Below, piece after piece: positions 34,178 through 47,187 of a stretch of DNA of 64,000 nt. The position numbers were made by a program, and so were the translations under genes. The stretch is from the NCBI GenBank assembly GCA_947561715.1, contig OX387197.1, positions 20,134,266-20,198,265 on the forward strand, in the 5' to 3' direction. Each line of letters begins with the position of its first letter. Position 1 is the first letter of the stretch. This stretch comes from Ascidia mentula. Lineage: Eukaryota > Chordata > Ascidiacea > Phlebobranchia > Ascidiidae. The notes beneath the pieces were generated by a model. It did not search any database. It worked only from the letters and a program-made list of their open reading frames with translations, and was not told the DNA's origin.

Positions 34178-37100
34178 TTAAATTATAGTTTCACTGTTCT
34201 TGTCTGTATCTTTCTCCTCATGGTTCGCAATGATTAGTTTTTGGTCGGCTTCTTCATGGTTATCTACATTGTTTATGGTCTTCGGTCGTTGTGTTTCTGC
34301 TTCCTCACGACGAACGAGGCGATAAAGGCAGATCAAAATGCATGTTGACAAAGTTTTGACCCCAAGAAGAATCCCGCCGTAACTCAAACGATACGCGTCG
34401 TTGTCGAATAACTAAAACTTTATATTTTACTTTGATGATAATTTATTGTATAAAGTTTTACTCTGCAATAAGCGTGACTGGAGCAGGACGGTTCTGTCCA
34501 TAGCAGGCAGGTCGCATCAATGGCATACCCGACGAGAATGGGCGCGGGAATCCAGCCGATCAAACGACAGGTAAAAAATGCCATTCCAATGCCAAATGCT
34601 TTCTCTTCAGATGACAAGGTTCTGCATAGAAATAGCCAAACTTCTCCTAAAAGCAGCTTCTGAAATCCTATTTGATATTAATGACAACCACAAAAGCAGT
34701 GTTTTGGTGGATTGCACTCATATAATCTAAGTACTTTAAATGCATAAGCTTAAACAGCATTAGGTTTTGAACTCATATCTCATATTGTGGTACGAAACCT
34801 CATGAGCAGAACAAATAGTGGCGTGGCGGAGATTCCTGATACGAAGTTGGAGAAAGCTTTCAAAGCAATTACGACGACGGCGAGATTCTCACATTTGCTC
34901 GAGTAGCAGCGGCCGATCGTCACAATTTGCTCCCCGGGATCACTCGCAACACAAGAACACAATGTGTAATTCTGAAAACGATACGCGAGTTGACATTAAA
35001 CAAGCAATGCGTTTATTCGCACTCTCAAGAAACATGGAACAGCTCCTTGGTGGATTAAAACTGACGATTGGTTGCACGAAAATACCCGGCAACTATTGAT
35101 TAGTATGACAAGTATTTTTCATGCAAAGTTTACCTTCGATTTCGAAATACAATTCCCTAACTTACACAGAACTAATCAAAAAGTTTAATAAAAAGGTTTG
35201 CGACAAAAATATTTTTCTTATCGGTCGCCACCTTTATACTTCCATCCTCTTGAACGAACCCAGAGCAACCGGCAAAGCACGGTGAAGCGTAGGTTATCTG
35301 TCCAGGTCCACACACAGGTGCATACACATTCTCATCACAACTGCACGCGGCATTGCATTCAGTGGCAAGGGTATGTTCCAGCGACTCCGTTTCACTGAAT
35401 TAAAGTCAGTGAGACTTGAGAAAACAGGAAATTTGTGATGAGCCACTTGCCTGGTCGGATAACGAATCGTTAAACCCGCAACGTCTATTGGTCCGCACCC
35501 AATCATCATGAAACCGACGAAGCAAAGCATGGTAAGAATGAACGCAACAAAAACCAACCTCAGTGTTCCAGTAAAGGTCAGTCGCCATTTCTTAACGATT
35601 AAACTGCCCAGAATGGTGCCCAGAACTAAAAACGGAAGGTTGGCGGCGCCTGAACATGCAAAGAATAAAGTAAAATAACTGCGCAATTAATTTAACGCTT
35701 GTGTAAGTTAACAATAATGAAAGTCACTTGCCTATTAAAAAACTGCTTTGTGATGCCGATTTACCAAAGGCGACTTCTAGGTATTTGACAACAAAAGTCG
35801 ACACCGATGAAAGTTTAAACCATTCAACAACCCAAATGCACACCATGAGAACAAACCTTTTGTTTTTAGCCAGTTTTTTAAATGCGTTCCAAAAGCCACT
35901 GTCAAAGAAGTTGAAATTATTTTTCATCTATCAAGTATTCAGCTTCAACTGTAGAAGTAATATAAGAAACTCCAAAATATCTTTGCTACCCTAGCTCCTT
36001 GAGAACAACGTTTTTTCTGTAAGTTGTTTTGAACTCCGGATCCTTTGTGTTTTCTTCTGTATGTGTTGGTGAGTCAGCGTCTTCATCCTACAAGTTGTAA
36101 GTGCGTCTTTAAAGATTTACGTTTTAAGAGTAGAGACGTTTACAATTAAAATATGGATGTGAATGTGACAAATACGAGATGTGAAACTTATTTCTCTCTT
36201 TGCATTAATGTTTAGATACAATTGTGTTCACAACAAAAAACTTTATGTTAAACTGAACAACCGTTGATTATTTGGCGAATTTCACTCTACCTTGCTGTCC
36301 TTTTCTTTTTCCATTATATTCGGATAAAACCAAAGCGGAAAGCTGAATAGAGTCATAATAACAGCAGCAAATAGGAAACCCATCCACCAGGCTCCAACCC
36401 ATGAAGGGTGGCGCGGCTGAATGGTGATTGTATCTGTTAAAACCAAGCTGTTAACCTCACGAAATGGCCGGCTTTATATTTTACCTGTGTCTACCCAACC
36501 AACGTCTACGCACATTTTAAGTAACACGGAACCCAACATGTAACCCATCATGGGACCAATTAACCCAATGGAGTTAATGATACCTGGAAAGAAAATATCA
36601 GGATCGTCAGTGCACAAACCGCCATGTGTTTGAAAATAGTGTTCACACTACTTAGTCTTACCCACATATACTGCCGAGTTGTGCTCGGTTGCATGGTCAT
36701 CGACGAACGAAAAACCAAGCGGTTGTATTGCAGAAGATCCTAAACCGGAAGTCATTATTCCGAACATGATGAGAATGTAAAGATTGGAAGATGCGTCCTT
36801 CTGCGTCTCATCCATGCAATTTACGTTTGTTTTGTTTGAATCCCTGTCGCATATAAACATCTGGATTTAAATGCGGGGTAAATTTTTATGAAATAAGCTC
36901 TTCATCGCCTTATGTAAAACATGTGATGTGTAATATGGGAACTAAAAGTATGTCAATACACGTGAAAAGGTATGTTGCCTCATGTAACCTACTTCGAGCT
37001 TGGATGCTCAAATTCGTTACCCAGAACTATATATTCGTTACCCAGAACAGATAATCACGTCCTCTCCGTTCTTGAGCGTTGTGTTAAGACTAATATCGTC

Positions 37101-38309
37101 AAAATGGTAGCGATCACCAACGAATTGCGGTAGAGCCGTCAGAAGGTAGCCGAATGTCATCGTCAAACATCCAATGGCAATCAACCTTGGTCTTTAAGCG
37201 CAAACGACTTAATTGTAGACATATGGAGAGGGGAAAAAAGTAACCAATTGGAAAATACCTGTGATGACGTTGACCAAAATAACTTACGAACAACATCACG
37301 GTCAAATTCCCAATTTGTCCCCCAGTCGCCATCACTGCGATGATTTTGCTGGAGAGATTAAATCTCCTTTCAACCGTTGTCAACACACTTTTTGTGTATG
37401 CTCCAGCAAAAATCTGCATTGTATTGTACAACACTATTTTATATGGGGACTTGCAAATAAAACTCTAAATCAAGAGATTAAAATGGCCGGCAAATATCGC
37501 ATTGGAGTAACTTGGGTTCGAAACTATTCCGTTTATTGCTTTATAAAACTTAATTACTTTGACACAAGGTGTTCCGCAACAACATAAATTTTATTTGCTT
37601 TCCTATTTTAAATCACTTTCCCGGTGGAAGTATCTGTTGGCACAGTCAACAATTAAAGTCATCTGAAGGCCATGTAATAAAAGCTCGCAACATTAGCCGA
37701 TCTAAATGAATCACCCATCTTATTACTCTGAGCAGGATATAAACAAGCGCATGCTCAAGTCAGCAGTTCGCAAACAATCAGTACCGTATTCTCACATAGC
37801 GATGTGAAAACAAATTGTTACTAAATTGACATAAAGATATTTGAATTGCCAGGGCGTTACTAGACAAAAACCATGTGCAGCTTGCAGTAATCAATGAAAA
37901 CGGAATTTAAAACATATTTTAAAGACACGGCTCTGCTTTGTGAGGTTTTATGTCGTCCAATGTAGATTAATTTACACACATGGCGTTTCAAGGCTCCCAA
38001 TTGACACAGCGCCATCAAGACACTTACAAAACCTACATTCGTTATTTACTTATGTTCTATTGGTCTGTTAAATCTTTTTCGGTCAGTTCGTTAAACATGC
38101 TACCTTCGTTCAACCAGTATATTACCGTCTTGAACAGTTTTGTTGATAAAAATATCCCAAGTACGCAGATGGTGGTCAAATAATTGAAATTATTTTTTTC
38201 CCTAAATCTAACAACTTATATAGCCTAGGTAACTTACTTGCGCAAACATTATGAAGCCGATCCAAATAGCAAACGTTCTTGGAGAAAGAAAGCAACTCCT
38301 GCAGCCCAT
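34178..38309 (-). CDS. SLCO/OATP organic anion transporter, copy B
   Basis: This is the tandem paralogue of copy A. Thirteen exons join in frame to 664 residues: 38238-38309, 37259-37413, 37059-37191, 36662-36860, 36485-36583, 36291-36433, 35990-36087, 35732-35898, 35451-35649, 35232-35394, 34799-34971, 34462-34621, 34178-34411. Eight of these exon lengths (72, 155, 99, 167, 199, 173, 160 and the start layout) equal those of copy A or differ by a few codons. Marks are VLTTVERRFNLSSKIIAVM, the OATP signature HPSWVGAWWMGF, a Kazal-like loop (CDENVYAPVCGPG, SPCFAGC), and GWIPAPILVGYAIDATCLLW. Two introns begin with GC instead of GT, at 35450 and 35731 on the minus strand; reading phase rejects the nearby GT alternatives. 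The third-exon donor (gtgatt) was chosen by phase. Confidence 0.9.
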
Positions 38310-38478
38310 GACTAATTGCACAAGTAGTAATTTTGCAGCACAAAGAAAGGACTAAACCTCTACCAAAGCAATCTGATATACTCAGGAATGTTATAACTGT
38401 CGGCGAATAGTCCAATGCACTAATCTATGTCTGGGATAAATCAGACAGTCGTCGTAATATTTTCGCCATCTCATGCAA

Positions 38479-38726
38479 CAGTGGCGTAGTCACCCGAAAT
38501 TCTGGTGGGGGTCAAATATTTTGTGAAATCAATCAAGCATTTATAGTTTATAGTTTAAGTCATCGCATAGCAAAGCAGGAGACAACTAACGTAAGGTTAA
38601 CGGCTAAATATATATGTAAAAATTAGGCAACAATCTGTACAGTTGCAAAAACCAAAGCGTTACAATTTCCAACTTAGACATTTGGGAGGCCATAGCAATT
38701 CTCGACCCACCCTGAATACACTAGTG
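38479..38726. mobile_element. hAT-like MITE
   Basis: The 248-bp element begins CAGTGGCGTAGTCACCC and ends GGGTGG-like sequence in inverted orientation (GAATACACTAGTG). It is flanked by near-perfect 8-bp copies, tcatgcaa (38471-38478) and tcatgcag (38727-38734). It has no coding capacity. Confidence 0.6.
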
Positions 38727-38734
38727 TCATGCAG

Positions 38735-41355
38735 TACCTCTACTAAAGCTAAAGATTAATATTTGAAGTTGAACAAACAATGGCAACGTTTGAGAGTCCA
38801 ATGACAAAAAAGCAGTTATGATTATCAAACAATAAAGTGCATTACACCCTTCCAAATTTCGTGAAATAGTTGCTTCACAACCATTGTGTAATGCTACATA
38901 TAAAACTGTATACATCAAAGGTGTTCAAATTGCATAATATTCATTCATGTTTTCGATAGTCAAAGTTTCCGTGTACCAAGCTAATATTTGCTTATTTTCA
39001 AGAAGTCTGCCTTAGAAATACGTGTGCTGTTATCGCCCACGTGGCTAAAAAAAACAACTTATTATTGTACGTATCTGCAGGTACCACTGTATTGGAGCGC
39101 TAAATGTCTTCGGAGCGTTAGATGTGTCAGTAGAATGCACTTTGACACGAATTCACACTTTGCACATTTGCGTCGAAATTGCACTTTTGTTACAGAGATG
39201 GGCATGTGGTGACGTCAGTCTCGTCACTCCTATGGAGAAACATAGAAATAGTCTTTCTAAAAAAATGTTATGGTTAGGAGTTGGCGTTCACGTTTTTTTT
39301 AACCACACTGGGATTTGAACCCAGGATATCCTGACCACGAATCCCGATCAGGTTTTTTCTTCTTGGTGTATGGGTCGGGCGCTTGACCACTGCTGCCATT
39401 TTTTTCATAACTTAAACTTTTTATTTAACAGAAATACGCTACCACAGTACAGGACACGATTCACACATAGGGGAAGGGGAGCAAAGCGAAAAGGTAAAAC
39501 AAACATGACAAATTATGTTGGACATTTCAGACAGTACACGACCATTTAGTTTTATGCAAGTATACAGTGTTTCTTTTTTTTGATAAGTAAAATTCACAGT
39601 TACGTACAATACGTACATTGTTCAAAAAATTAACAATTCTGCCAATTGATGAGTTCGGTTCGGCCAACAGAGCTTGGTGGCCACCTAACGACCGATGTAG
39701 TCTGTCGCAACCCACCTCACCCAACCACATACTGCAATGCAAACAATTAAATTTGTGCATTCTGTAAATATTTTTTTCAGGTAGGCATAATAATTGTAAA
39801 CACCAAAACAACGGTTTTGCGAAAATTAACACGCAGTAAAATGTGGCATGTGATTGTGGCCCCATACAGTTTATGCAACAACGCAAAAAAATTTTATGTT
39901 TGAACCTATTTTTATAGCAAAGACAAAAATATTTAAAATTTATGAAATAGTTAATAGCAAGTATTTATGTGTTAAAATTTTTGGTTTCCTTTTTTAAAAC
40001 CACGCCTGTCCCCAGTATCCATAACAAAGCACGTCACGCTTCAGGTGAACCGGAAACAAATGAAGTTGTTACGTCATAACGGAGTTCTTGTCCAACAGTT
40101 TTTTGTTCAACTGCTTTGTGGCTGAAAGGTGGTTCGTCAGACTGGAAGGGTAAGTTCGTAAAGGTGGCGACCACTGTGTTTTGTGGCTGGATTTAATGCG
40201 GTAAATAGACTTGATTTAGTAAATTGGTTCCGAAATTTATATACTTACTGAAACTGTTGTGACAAAAATCGTTTTTTATATGTAAAATGTTTATTTCATA
40301 CCAACTGATTAAAATTGGAATGTTACGTCTAACTTTTAATGGTTTACACCAATATCTTTTGGTTACAAATACTTGATCTATATTTTTAAATTTGGTGGAT
40401 ATATTTAGGATAAAGAATTGTGAATTGGTTTTCACACAAATTTTCTCTGTGTTTCGGTTTTATTTCCAACAAAAATGTTGTGAAAATCCACTTGACAGTT
40501 AGGATAGATTATTTATGTTAGAGTAAGAAATATATAATTTTTGCATACCATCATCAAGTGACTTAATTTTGGTCATAACATGGCCTCATAATCTTCTTTA
40601 CCTACATATATATATTTTTTTAAATCTGGAAAGCAGTTTGTTTAAGTTGTTTACATTGACATATGTTCTAGCTGCATTAAGAAAAACTTCAGTTTTTAGT
40701 TTCCTTGATTTTATTTCCAAATACAATTTCCAAATATTATAAAACCTTGTGTCAAAATGATTTTATTTTTGGAAAACATGTTTCGCTTTAAAATCGTAAG
40801 TTCTCATTTTTATTGTAGGCATGACCCAGATAGGAAAAAATGTTGCACTTTTGTCAAGATTTATCAATAATCCACATAATAAATGCACTAATACATTAAC
40901 ATGTAAACACAGTCTGATAATCCACACGTTGTCCATATTAATGGTCGCCGAAACAATCCTTCTTGCATGTTACAAACCTTCGAATCTGGGGCATGTAGCA
41001 CCGATTTCTTGATTTTAATATTCTAAAAATCTTGTAAACTCAGCTTTCAAATAAAATATCAAACATTGTCCTATTTTCTTGATTTCTAAAATCTTCGAAG
41101 TTCATACTAATTTTATTTAATGCAAAAGTCAACAACAAAGTTCCTTTGAATAATAAATGAAGGCCTTATCTCTGTGCTGTTGATTTAGTCCAGGCATTGC
41201 TATTTTATGTTCGAAGACAGTGTAATATCACTACAATGCTGTATCAGCATTGGCATATATTTCACAAGACTTGTATATGGTCTTTAACTTCAGTAGATAT
41301 ATCATGTTTGGCCTGTTAACTTGTTGGGAAAAAATATTTTCAAATTATGTTTTAG
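38735..41355. other. Upstream region of casein kinase gene
   Basis: No coding gene is supported here besides the SINE. A probable non-coding first exon of the kinase ends at 40149 before a strong donor (gtaagt). It would splice to the acceptor at 41355, 59 bases before the kinase start. Confidence 0.5.
39293..39398 (-). mobile_element. tRNA-like SINE or tRNA pseudogene
   Basis: On the minus strand the sequence shows an A-box-like GTGGTCAAGCGC and a B-box-like GGGTTCAAATCCC with a good 5-bp T-stem (CTGGG/CCCAG). A CCCGA/TCGGG stem encloses an oversized loop. The 5' end does not pair with the 3' end as an acceptor stem would, and an A-run (T-run at 39293-39300 on +) follows. These points favour a tRNA-derived SINE over a functional tRNA. 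Confidence 0.5.
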
Positions 41356-41414
41356 GTGCCAGCAAGTAGACCTTTAACCACTGAACTTAGGCAAAACTTG
41401 ATCTGGTACCAAAC

Positions 41415-43349
41415 ATGGCTAGTTCAAGCAGCTCAAAAAGTGAATTTATAGTTGGTGGAAAATACCGCCTGGTCAGAAAAATTGGAAGTGGTTCCTTTGG
41501 TGATATTTACTTGGGAATAAATATTGCCAATGGTGAAGAAGTTGCAGTGAAACTGGAATCACAAAAGGCAAGGCACCCACAACTTCTTTACGAAAGCAAA
41601 GTGTACAAAATTCTCCAGGCCGGTGTGGGCATTCCACACATTAGGTGGTATGGCCAAGAAAGGGATTACAATGTGCTTGTTATGGATCTTCTCGGCCCCA
41701 GCCTGGAAGACCTGTTTAACTTCTGTTCCCGGAGGTTTACGATGAAGACGGTGCTGATGCTGGCTGATCAAATGATCAGTCGTATTGAATATGTCCACAA
41801 CAAGAATTTTATCCACAGAGACATTAAGCCAGATAACTTCCTTATGGGCATCGGTCGTCACTGCAACAAACTTTTTCTCATTGACTTTGGTTTGGCAAAA
41901 AAATACAGAGACAGTCGTACCCGTCAGCACATTCCCTACCGAGAGGATAAAAATCTCACTGGCACAGCAAGGTATGCTTCTATTAATGCCCATCTCGGAA
42001 TTGAGCAGAGTCGCAGAGATGACATGGAGTCTTTGGGATATGTGCTGATGTATTTTAACCGCACCTCATTGCCATGGCAAGGGCTGAAGGCTGCCACCAA
42101 AAAACAAAAGTATGAAAGAATCAGTGAGAAGAAAATGTCAACCCCAGTTGAGGTACGTAACTGAGTTTATATAGAAGGTATATATAACTTTAAAGTGAAG
42201 CCTGATGGATAAAATTTATAACATACATGCAGATTGTGTTCTGCTTTGTGCAATGTGTATGTTGTTGTGTTATAAAATAACAAATATTCGTATGTGATCA
42301 TGGATTGTTATGGCAAAATTTTGCCCATGTAAGCAAGTAAACATTTAAAATCAGTGGTAAAAATAGAACATTTTTTTCTTTATGCTACATGAAAGATATT
42401 CCAAAATGTTTATGAATGGGGAGTGACATTTTTAAAGAATTGCAAAAAGATTTCTTACAACTGTTTGGGACCCACCAGCTATTGAATACTTACTTAAGCG
42501 CTAAGTCTGCAAGAATTCTTTTGCTGAAACTTCGCCTGTGCATGTGATAAAGTGCAGTGTTTTGAACTTTCGTTACACATTTTATTTTATTGTGTTTTCT
42601 CAAAGCACCTTACTGAGATACTTGCAAATAAATCAATAGACCAATCTGGATTTAACAAACAGGGCAGCTGTTATCACACCTAAATATTGATCAGTCGGCA
42701 CAATTTATTCAATGATTGTTTGTTTTCTAAATTTTACCCATACATTTGCAGATGTCCTGGTATAATATTTCATTTTTTCTTTTAAGTTTAAGAAATAAGT
42801 TCAGCCATTTGTGATCCAACTTTCAACTGGTCTTTGGCACTAATTTGTGAATGATATTGAATAATACTACCTTTGGTACATTTTGCAATCAACTACTTTG
42901 TGTTTGTGTCCATCAGGTGTTGTGCAAAGGCTTTCCTGCAGAGTTCGCAATGTATTTAAACTACTGCCGTGGATTAAGATTTGAAGAGGCTCCAGATTAC
43001 ATGTACTTGAGACAGGTGAGAACTATTATTTTACAAAATCGTACTTGAATAAAAGATTTGCTGACACATTTCTTTGCTTGTGTAGCTATTCCGCATTCTC
43101 TTCCGCACCCTTAACCACCAGTACGACTACATCTTCGACTGGACCATGCTGAAGCAAAAAGCAGCTGCTGCCGCAACTTCTTCCACTGTGACTCCAACCG
43201 GCCCGACAAAGCATAATGCTCAGCACACATCTCACCATCATCAAGTGTCTCACCAGGACAAAGCCCGGCCAAAAGCCTACTAGGCGGCAATAGGCCTGTG
43301 CTGAAGTATTGTAACAATGTTTTGGACTTATTTTGGTATGGTAGTGTAA
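41415..43349 (+). CDS. CSNK1A1: Casein kinase 1 alpha
   Basis: This Ser/Thr kinase primes beta-catenin for GSK3 and acts in Hedgehog and circadian signalling in animals. Three exons (41415-42152, 42917-43015, 43086-43349) encode about 366 residues (human about 337). Nearly the whole kinase domain matches CK1-alpha: glycine loop [14 protein letters not shown] lysine in [10 protein letters not shown] (K46), HRD motif [10 protein letters not shown] (D136), DFG in [10 protein letters not shown], and [15 protein letters not shown]. The first exon carries two thirds of the protein without an intron. The C-terminal tail after [11 protein letters not shown] diverges: Thr/Ser/His-rich, then about 30 residues unlike vertebrate tails. 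The frame through the last exon closes at TAA 43347-43349. The kinase core assignment is secure; the tail may vary by splicing. Confidence 0.95.
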
Positions 43350-44388
43350 AGTCATTCTGCTGACTTTTTCAACCTAAGTGTCATGTGCTTAATTCGCACT
43401 GTTGCATGTGTGTATTTATCGTCCATTTCAGATGAAGTAAATGCATTGGCTTAACAACAATTCAACATAATTTTGATCTTACAATTATCTTTGGATATTC
43501 CTTCAGTTAGTTTGTGCGTCCATTGTATATTATATGTACTAAATTGTACCTGTAAGTAATTTTGTAATGTTAGGTTTTATTTTTGTGTTTGTTGCCAGTT
43601 TTTGGCAGCAACGGTTCTGCAATGTTTCTAAAATCTTGATACACTGCTGTCAGGTTGAAGGTTGGTGCTTGCCCTTCACCTTATTGAACTATATATGTGG
43701 GGCAATTACATGGTTTGTATAGAAGCACAACACTCCAGGTTTGCCAATTAAAGTGTTGAATGGTAATTGGGCTTACTATAATTCTACACTGCATTGACTG
43801 TAAATTAACTTACAGGAATGTAATATGTCCGTGTTGGCTCATGCTTGGTGGCATTTTATTTCTTAAATCTGGCGTATTCCAGGGGTTAAGGGCATGTTCT
43901 GCCTTGTGGCCCAGCATTCATTACACCATCGTTGTTGCGTCAAATGGATTTGCAGTGGCTGATGTAAGTCATGTGATGCTGGTAAAATCCAACCCGATTA
44001 GGAACGACCGCTTGTCGTCTTATATGGCCGAAGCGCCTTTGCGTAAAGTGCCTGCCACGACATCACCCACTGGTAACTTCTCTCTCGCGTTTTTACAACT
44101 TAACAAGGAACGAAATCGTTTTGTGTGAAGTTTTATGATACTGTCGCCAATACAAAACAAAGTGACAGCGGCCTTTCCGTTTTGTGCAGCGATACTGCTG
44201 TTTTGAGACTAGACCCTCGTCTCGTCAGCCTTGGAAACCAAGCGTAATTGCTACACTGGAGAATGACTTAGTTCGCCTCGTCTGGGAGAATTGCGGCGCA
44301 GTCCCCGTCCTTTGTGCGCCCAGTCTCTGTCCGTTGCCAATCGATTACCAAATTATCGAGCGCCGGCGCCCGGGAGACACGTACGACG

Positions 44389-44396
44389 TGACGTCA
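44389..44396. promoter_or_regulatory. CRE palindrome
   Basis: TGACGTCA is the full CREB/ATF site, within a GC-rich, CpG-rich block. A second copy lies at 46937-46944, about 245 bases upstream of the DNAJC4-like start. Use is inferred, not shown. Confidence 0.35.
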
Positions 44397-46936
44397 CGGT
44401 CCACCCGCGCACCGTCAATTACGTGTTAGATTATTTCAGTACCCGGCTCGAAAATTGGAGTTGACTTATTGACTGCTGCCCACACAGAGTCGGTTGCTGT
44501 GCTTTGTACCACGCGCATCCCACAAGTTACTTGTCAACAAGGTGTTTATATGCGGACTGGTGCTTAGTGTGGCTATTAACAGGGCCGACAACAAACAACA
44601 GTGCTGTCAAAAATAGATTAAGTTTGATTGACGGACTGTCAGTGCTTGTCCTTGTTCGCAAGTAACAAGCAGTTGATGACCAGCAATCATTGATTATTTA
44701 CTGAACGCGAAAGTTATATTCAGCAGAAGAATGGATCTTACAGCGGCGTAACATAAACGAGAAATCCAACTGGCAGATGCAAAAATTAACAGGTTGCCAA
44801 AAGCACAGCCTTGCCGCTTCAAACGACCGTGTCATCTCTCCACGCCCAAATGACTTTCACGAGGTCACTTGAGACGGCTTGAAATATGTTAGAATCCTAG
44901 GAGATGCCTTACGCGCGTGGTGTCTGTTACCGTTGTGTTTTAGCGCGGCCATTCGACCCCCGAAAACAAAGACTAAAGCGACAAATGTTTGTCCACCGCC
45001 CAGAGTTGCGCTTTGAAGCAAGTGTTGCACTATGCTGTACCACGGCGTCGCCATCGCTACGTGTTTATTGTAGTCACGCGGCGACTCATGACAAACAGCT
45101 GACGAGGGTAAACCGCGGCGCTACAAATGAGTTCGCGGAAAACAATATGCACACAGAAACCCTGTTCCGACATAAGGAGCAAACCAAATTTCATAATGGT
45201 AATTTAAAAACGCATCATTGGCGTGATGACGCATTGCCATGGTAGCAAGGGTTCTTGAAACAGAGTGACTCCAATTCGAGGGCCGCGCTTAGGTTGTGAA
45301 TCCAGCACAAAATTACTGAGGCACTGGAAATATCTTGCTGCAACAAATGAATAAATGCGATTTCACTGGGAATTCGGGCGCCGAAACAGCGTCACAATCC
45401 TCCGAATTTTACAATAGAGCCTCTTACAAAGATACACAGTGCGGTTTAAAGACCCCACAAACTAATACATCACACAAAAACGACGAAGGAATGCCTCTGA
45501 AACTGGATCGCGTCATATTTCCGTGAAACGCGACACTCCCAGCGTTTGATGGCCTGCGGCTACGCTACCACCACAATACCCTCGAAAGCTTAATTATCAA
45601 CAGGAGAGAAGGTAATCACGACCTTAGACGATCGCCAGATCCCCACAGGCTATTGTGTCGCACCCGTGATTTCAATGTTCTGCAATGACGCACACCCGAC
45701 AAGCGGGTTTCTGGTTTTATCATAGGGCCCCTTCTATCCTAAAAAACTAATTAGAGAAAACAAACTAACCTTTTTAAATAGCCAATTGTTTCCAATACAA
45801 TGTATCTTGCTTGCCAGGACTTCCACAGGTCCTGTATCAATAGACCGAGCAGTGTTTTATTCTATCAATAATTAATACGTTTTTTGTGCGAGTTCGTTAA
45901 ATAATCAGCGAGAAACGAAGTTTCCACTTGTATGCAGCAAGCAGACCTACTAACTCGTTTGAACGGGGTTGATGGAGCAAAAAACTACAATTTATGCAGC
46001 TGCTGGCCGATGTATTTCGTTCCGACCTTCCATGTATTTTTCATTTCCAAAAGTATGAAGCCCCTTTTTAATGAAACTTCACGCGAAAGCAAGCAAGACA
46101 TTTTTTTGATAAACACCGCCGGATTTCATTGTGTTTAAAACCACTGATATAAGAGACTCGTGATTGTAGCTGTTCTGCGACTGTTGATTGGCTTAAGTGG
46201 CGACCCCATGGAGTTGCAGCACCCCTTAAAAGTTTCTTTGATAACCAACCCAACCAGGACCATAACACACACTTTTCAAATAGGCTATCTATATTGTTGC
46301 ATGTTTCTTTTCACCTTTAGGATCTCCCAAGCCCATATATTCCACATGGGGCAATAAAAAGGGTGCGTTTGGTCTTTATGTGACAATGCATTCAGGGATA
46401 TCCAGAAACGTGACTTTAAAGAATTCGGGGGCAATCTAAATTACGTTGTCAAAGGGGAGGATCGTTGTCGGGGCCCGATCAGGTAAAAATTCAATGGCTG
46501 GTGTGTCCCAAATAGTTATTAGAAACTTAACTTCAGTTAATTCAATCTAATTTACTTGTTTAAGAAATCTTATCTATATACGCAAACACAATGGTTTATG
46601 TTTCTACTGTAAATTCGATTGTTCCGGTAAAATTTATTTTAATTTTCAACGTTACTTAAAACAAGCATTTTAAGTAAACGGAGGGCTTCAAGGAGCGGTC
46701 CTGGCATTGTTATTTTTAACTTCTTGTTAATTTGTAATAAAGAAGTCGCTTGATAATTTAGGGCTGCAATAACTCTTTTTTATTTTTTTTATATTGACGT
46801 TATTTTCCTTATGTGTTCTTAAACTTGTTGTCATCTCAGTTTTAATTTTCATTTTCGGTGTTGCCCAATAACGACAAAAATGTTTGATATTTGAGAACTT
46901 GTACGTCACCAAGTGTCAAAAAATGACAGCTGGGCG

Positions 46937-46944
46937 TGACGTCA
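46937..46944. promoter_or_regulatory. CRE palindrome upstream of DNAJC4-like gene
   Basis: TGACGTCA lies about 205 bases before the acceptor preceding the DNAJC4-like ORF. A half-site-like TACGTCAC lies about 40 bases earlier. It may be a promoter element. Confidence 0.35.
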
Positions 46945-47187
46945 TTGTTACGTAAAAGAGCTGTTGTTTATGTCAGCACTTCAGCACACTATGAATGAGT
47001 GTACTATGATATCAGCACTCAGCAGCAAATGTTTCTAGAATAGGTTAGTGATATTGCTCAAAACTGCAGGTGATGCAATATCACGTTTATTTGCCCAGTT
47101 ATGACCACACTGTGCATTGTTTAAGTACAGATTTGTGTTCTTGTTACAGATTGCCGCCATTGAATACGCTAAAGGATTGTATATAAA

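Larger units (their letters stand above)
43350..47187. other. Long spacer, no recognised gene
   Basis: About 3.8 kb. The first few hundred bases are kinase 3'UTR. A GC-richer block at about 44200-44420 contains a full CRE palindrome; another lies at 46937. Several open frames of 60-120 codons occur but none shows family resemblance, splice structure or biased codon use. A pyrimidine tract and acceptor AG at 47148-47149 precede the next gene. Confidence 0.5.

Noticed and set aside
37505-37525. B-box-like GGGTTCGAAACT suggesting a tRNA
   Set aside because: No A-box or pairing stems around it.
44184-45245. Several 60-110-codon plus-strand frames in a GC-richer stretch
   Set aside because: No family similarity or splice structure; open frames are expected when GC content rises.
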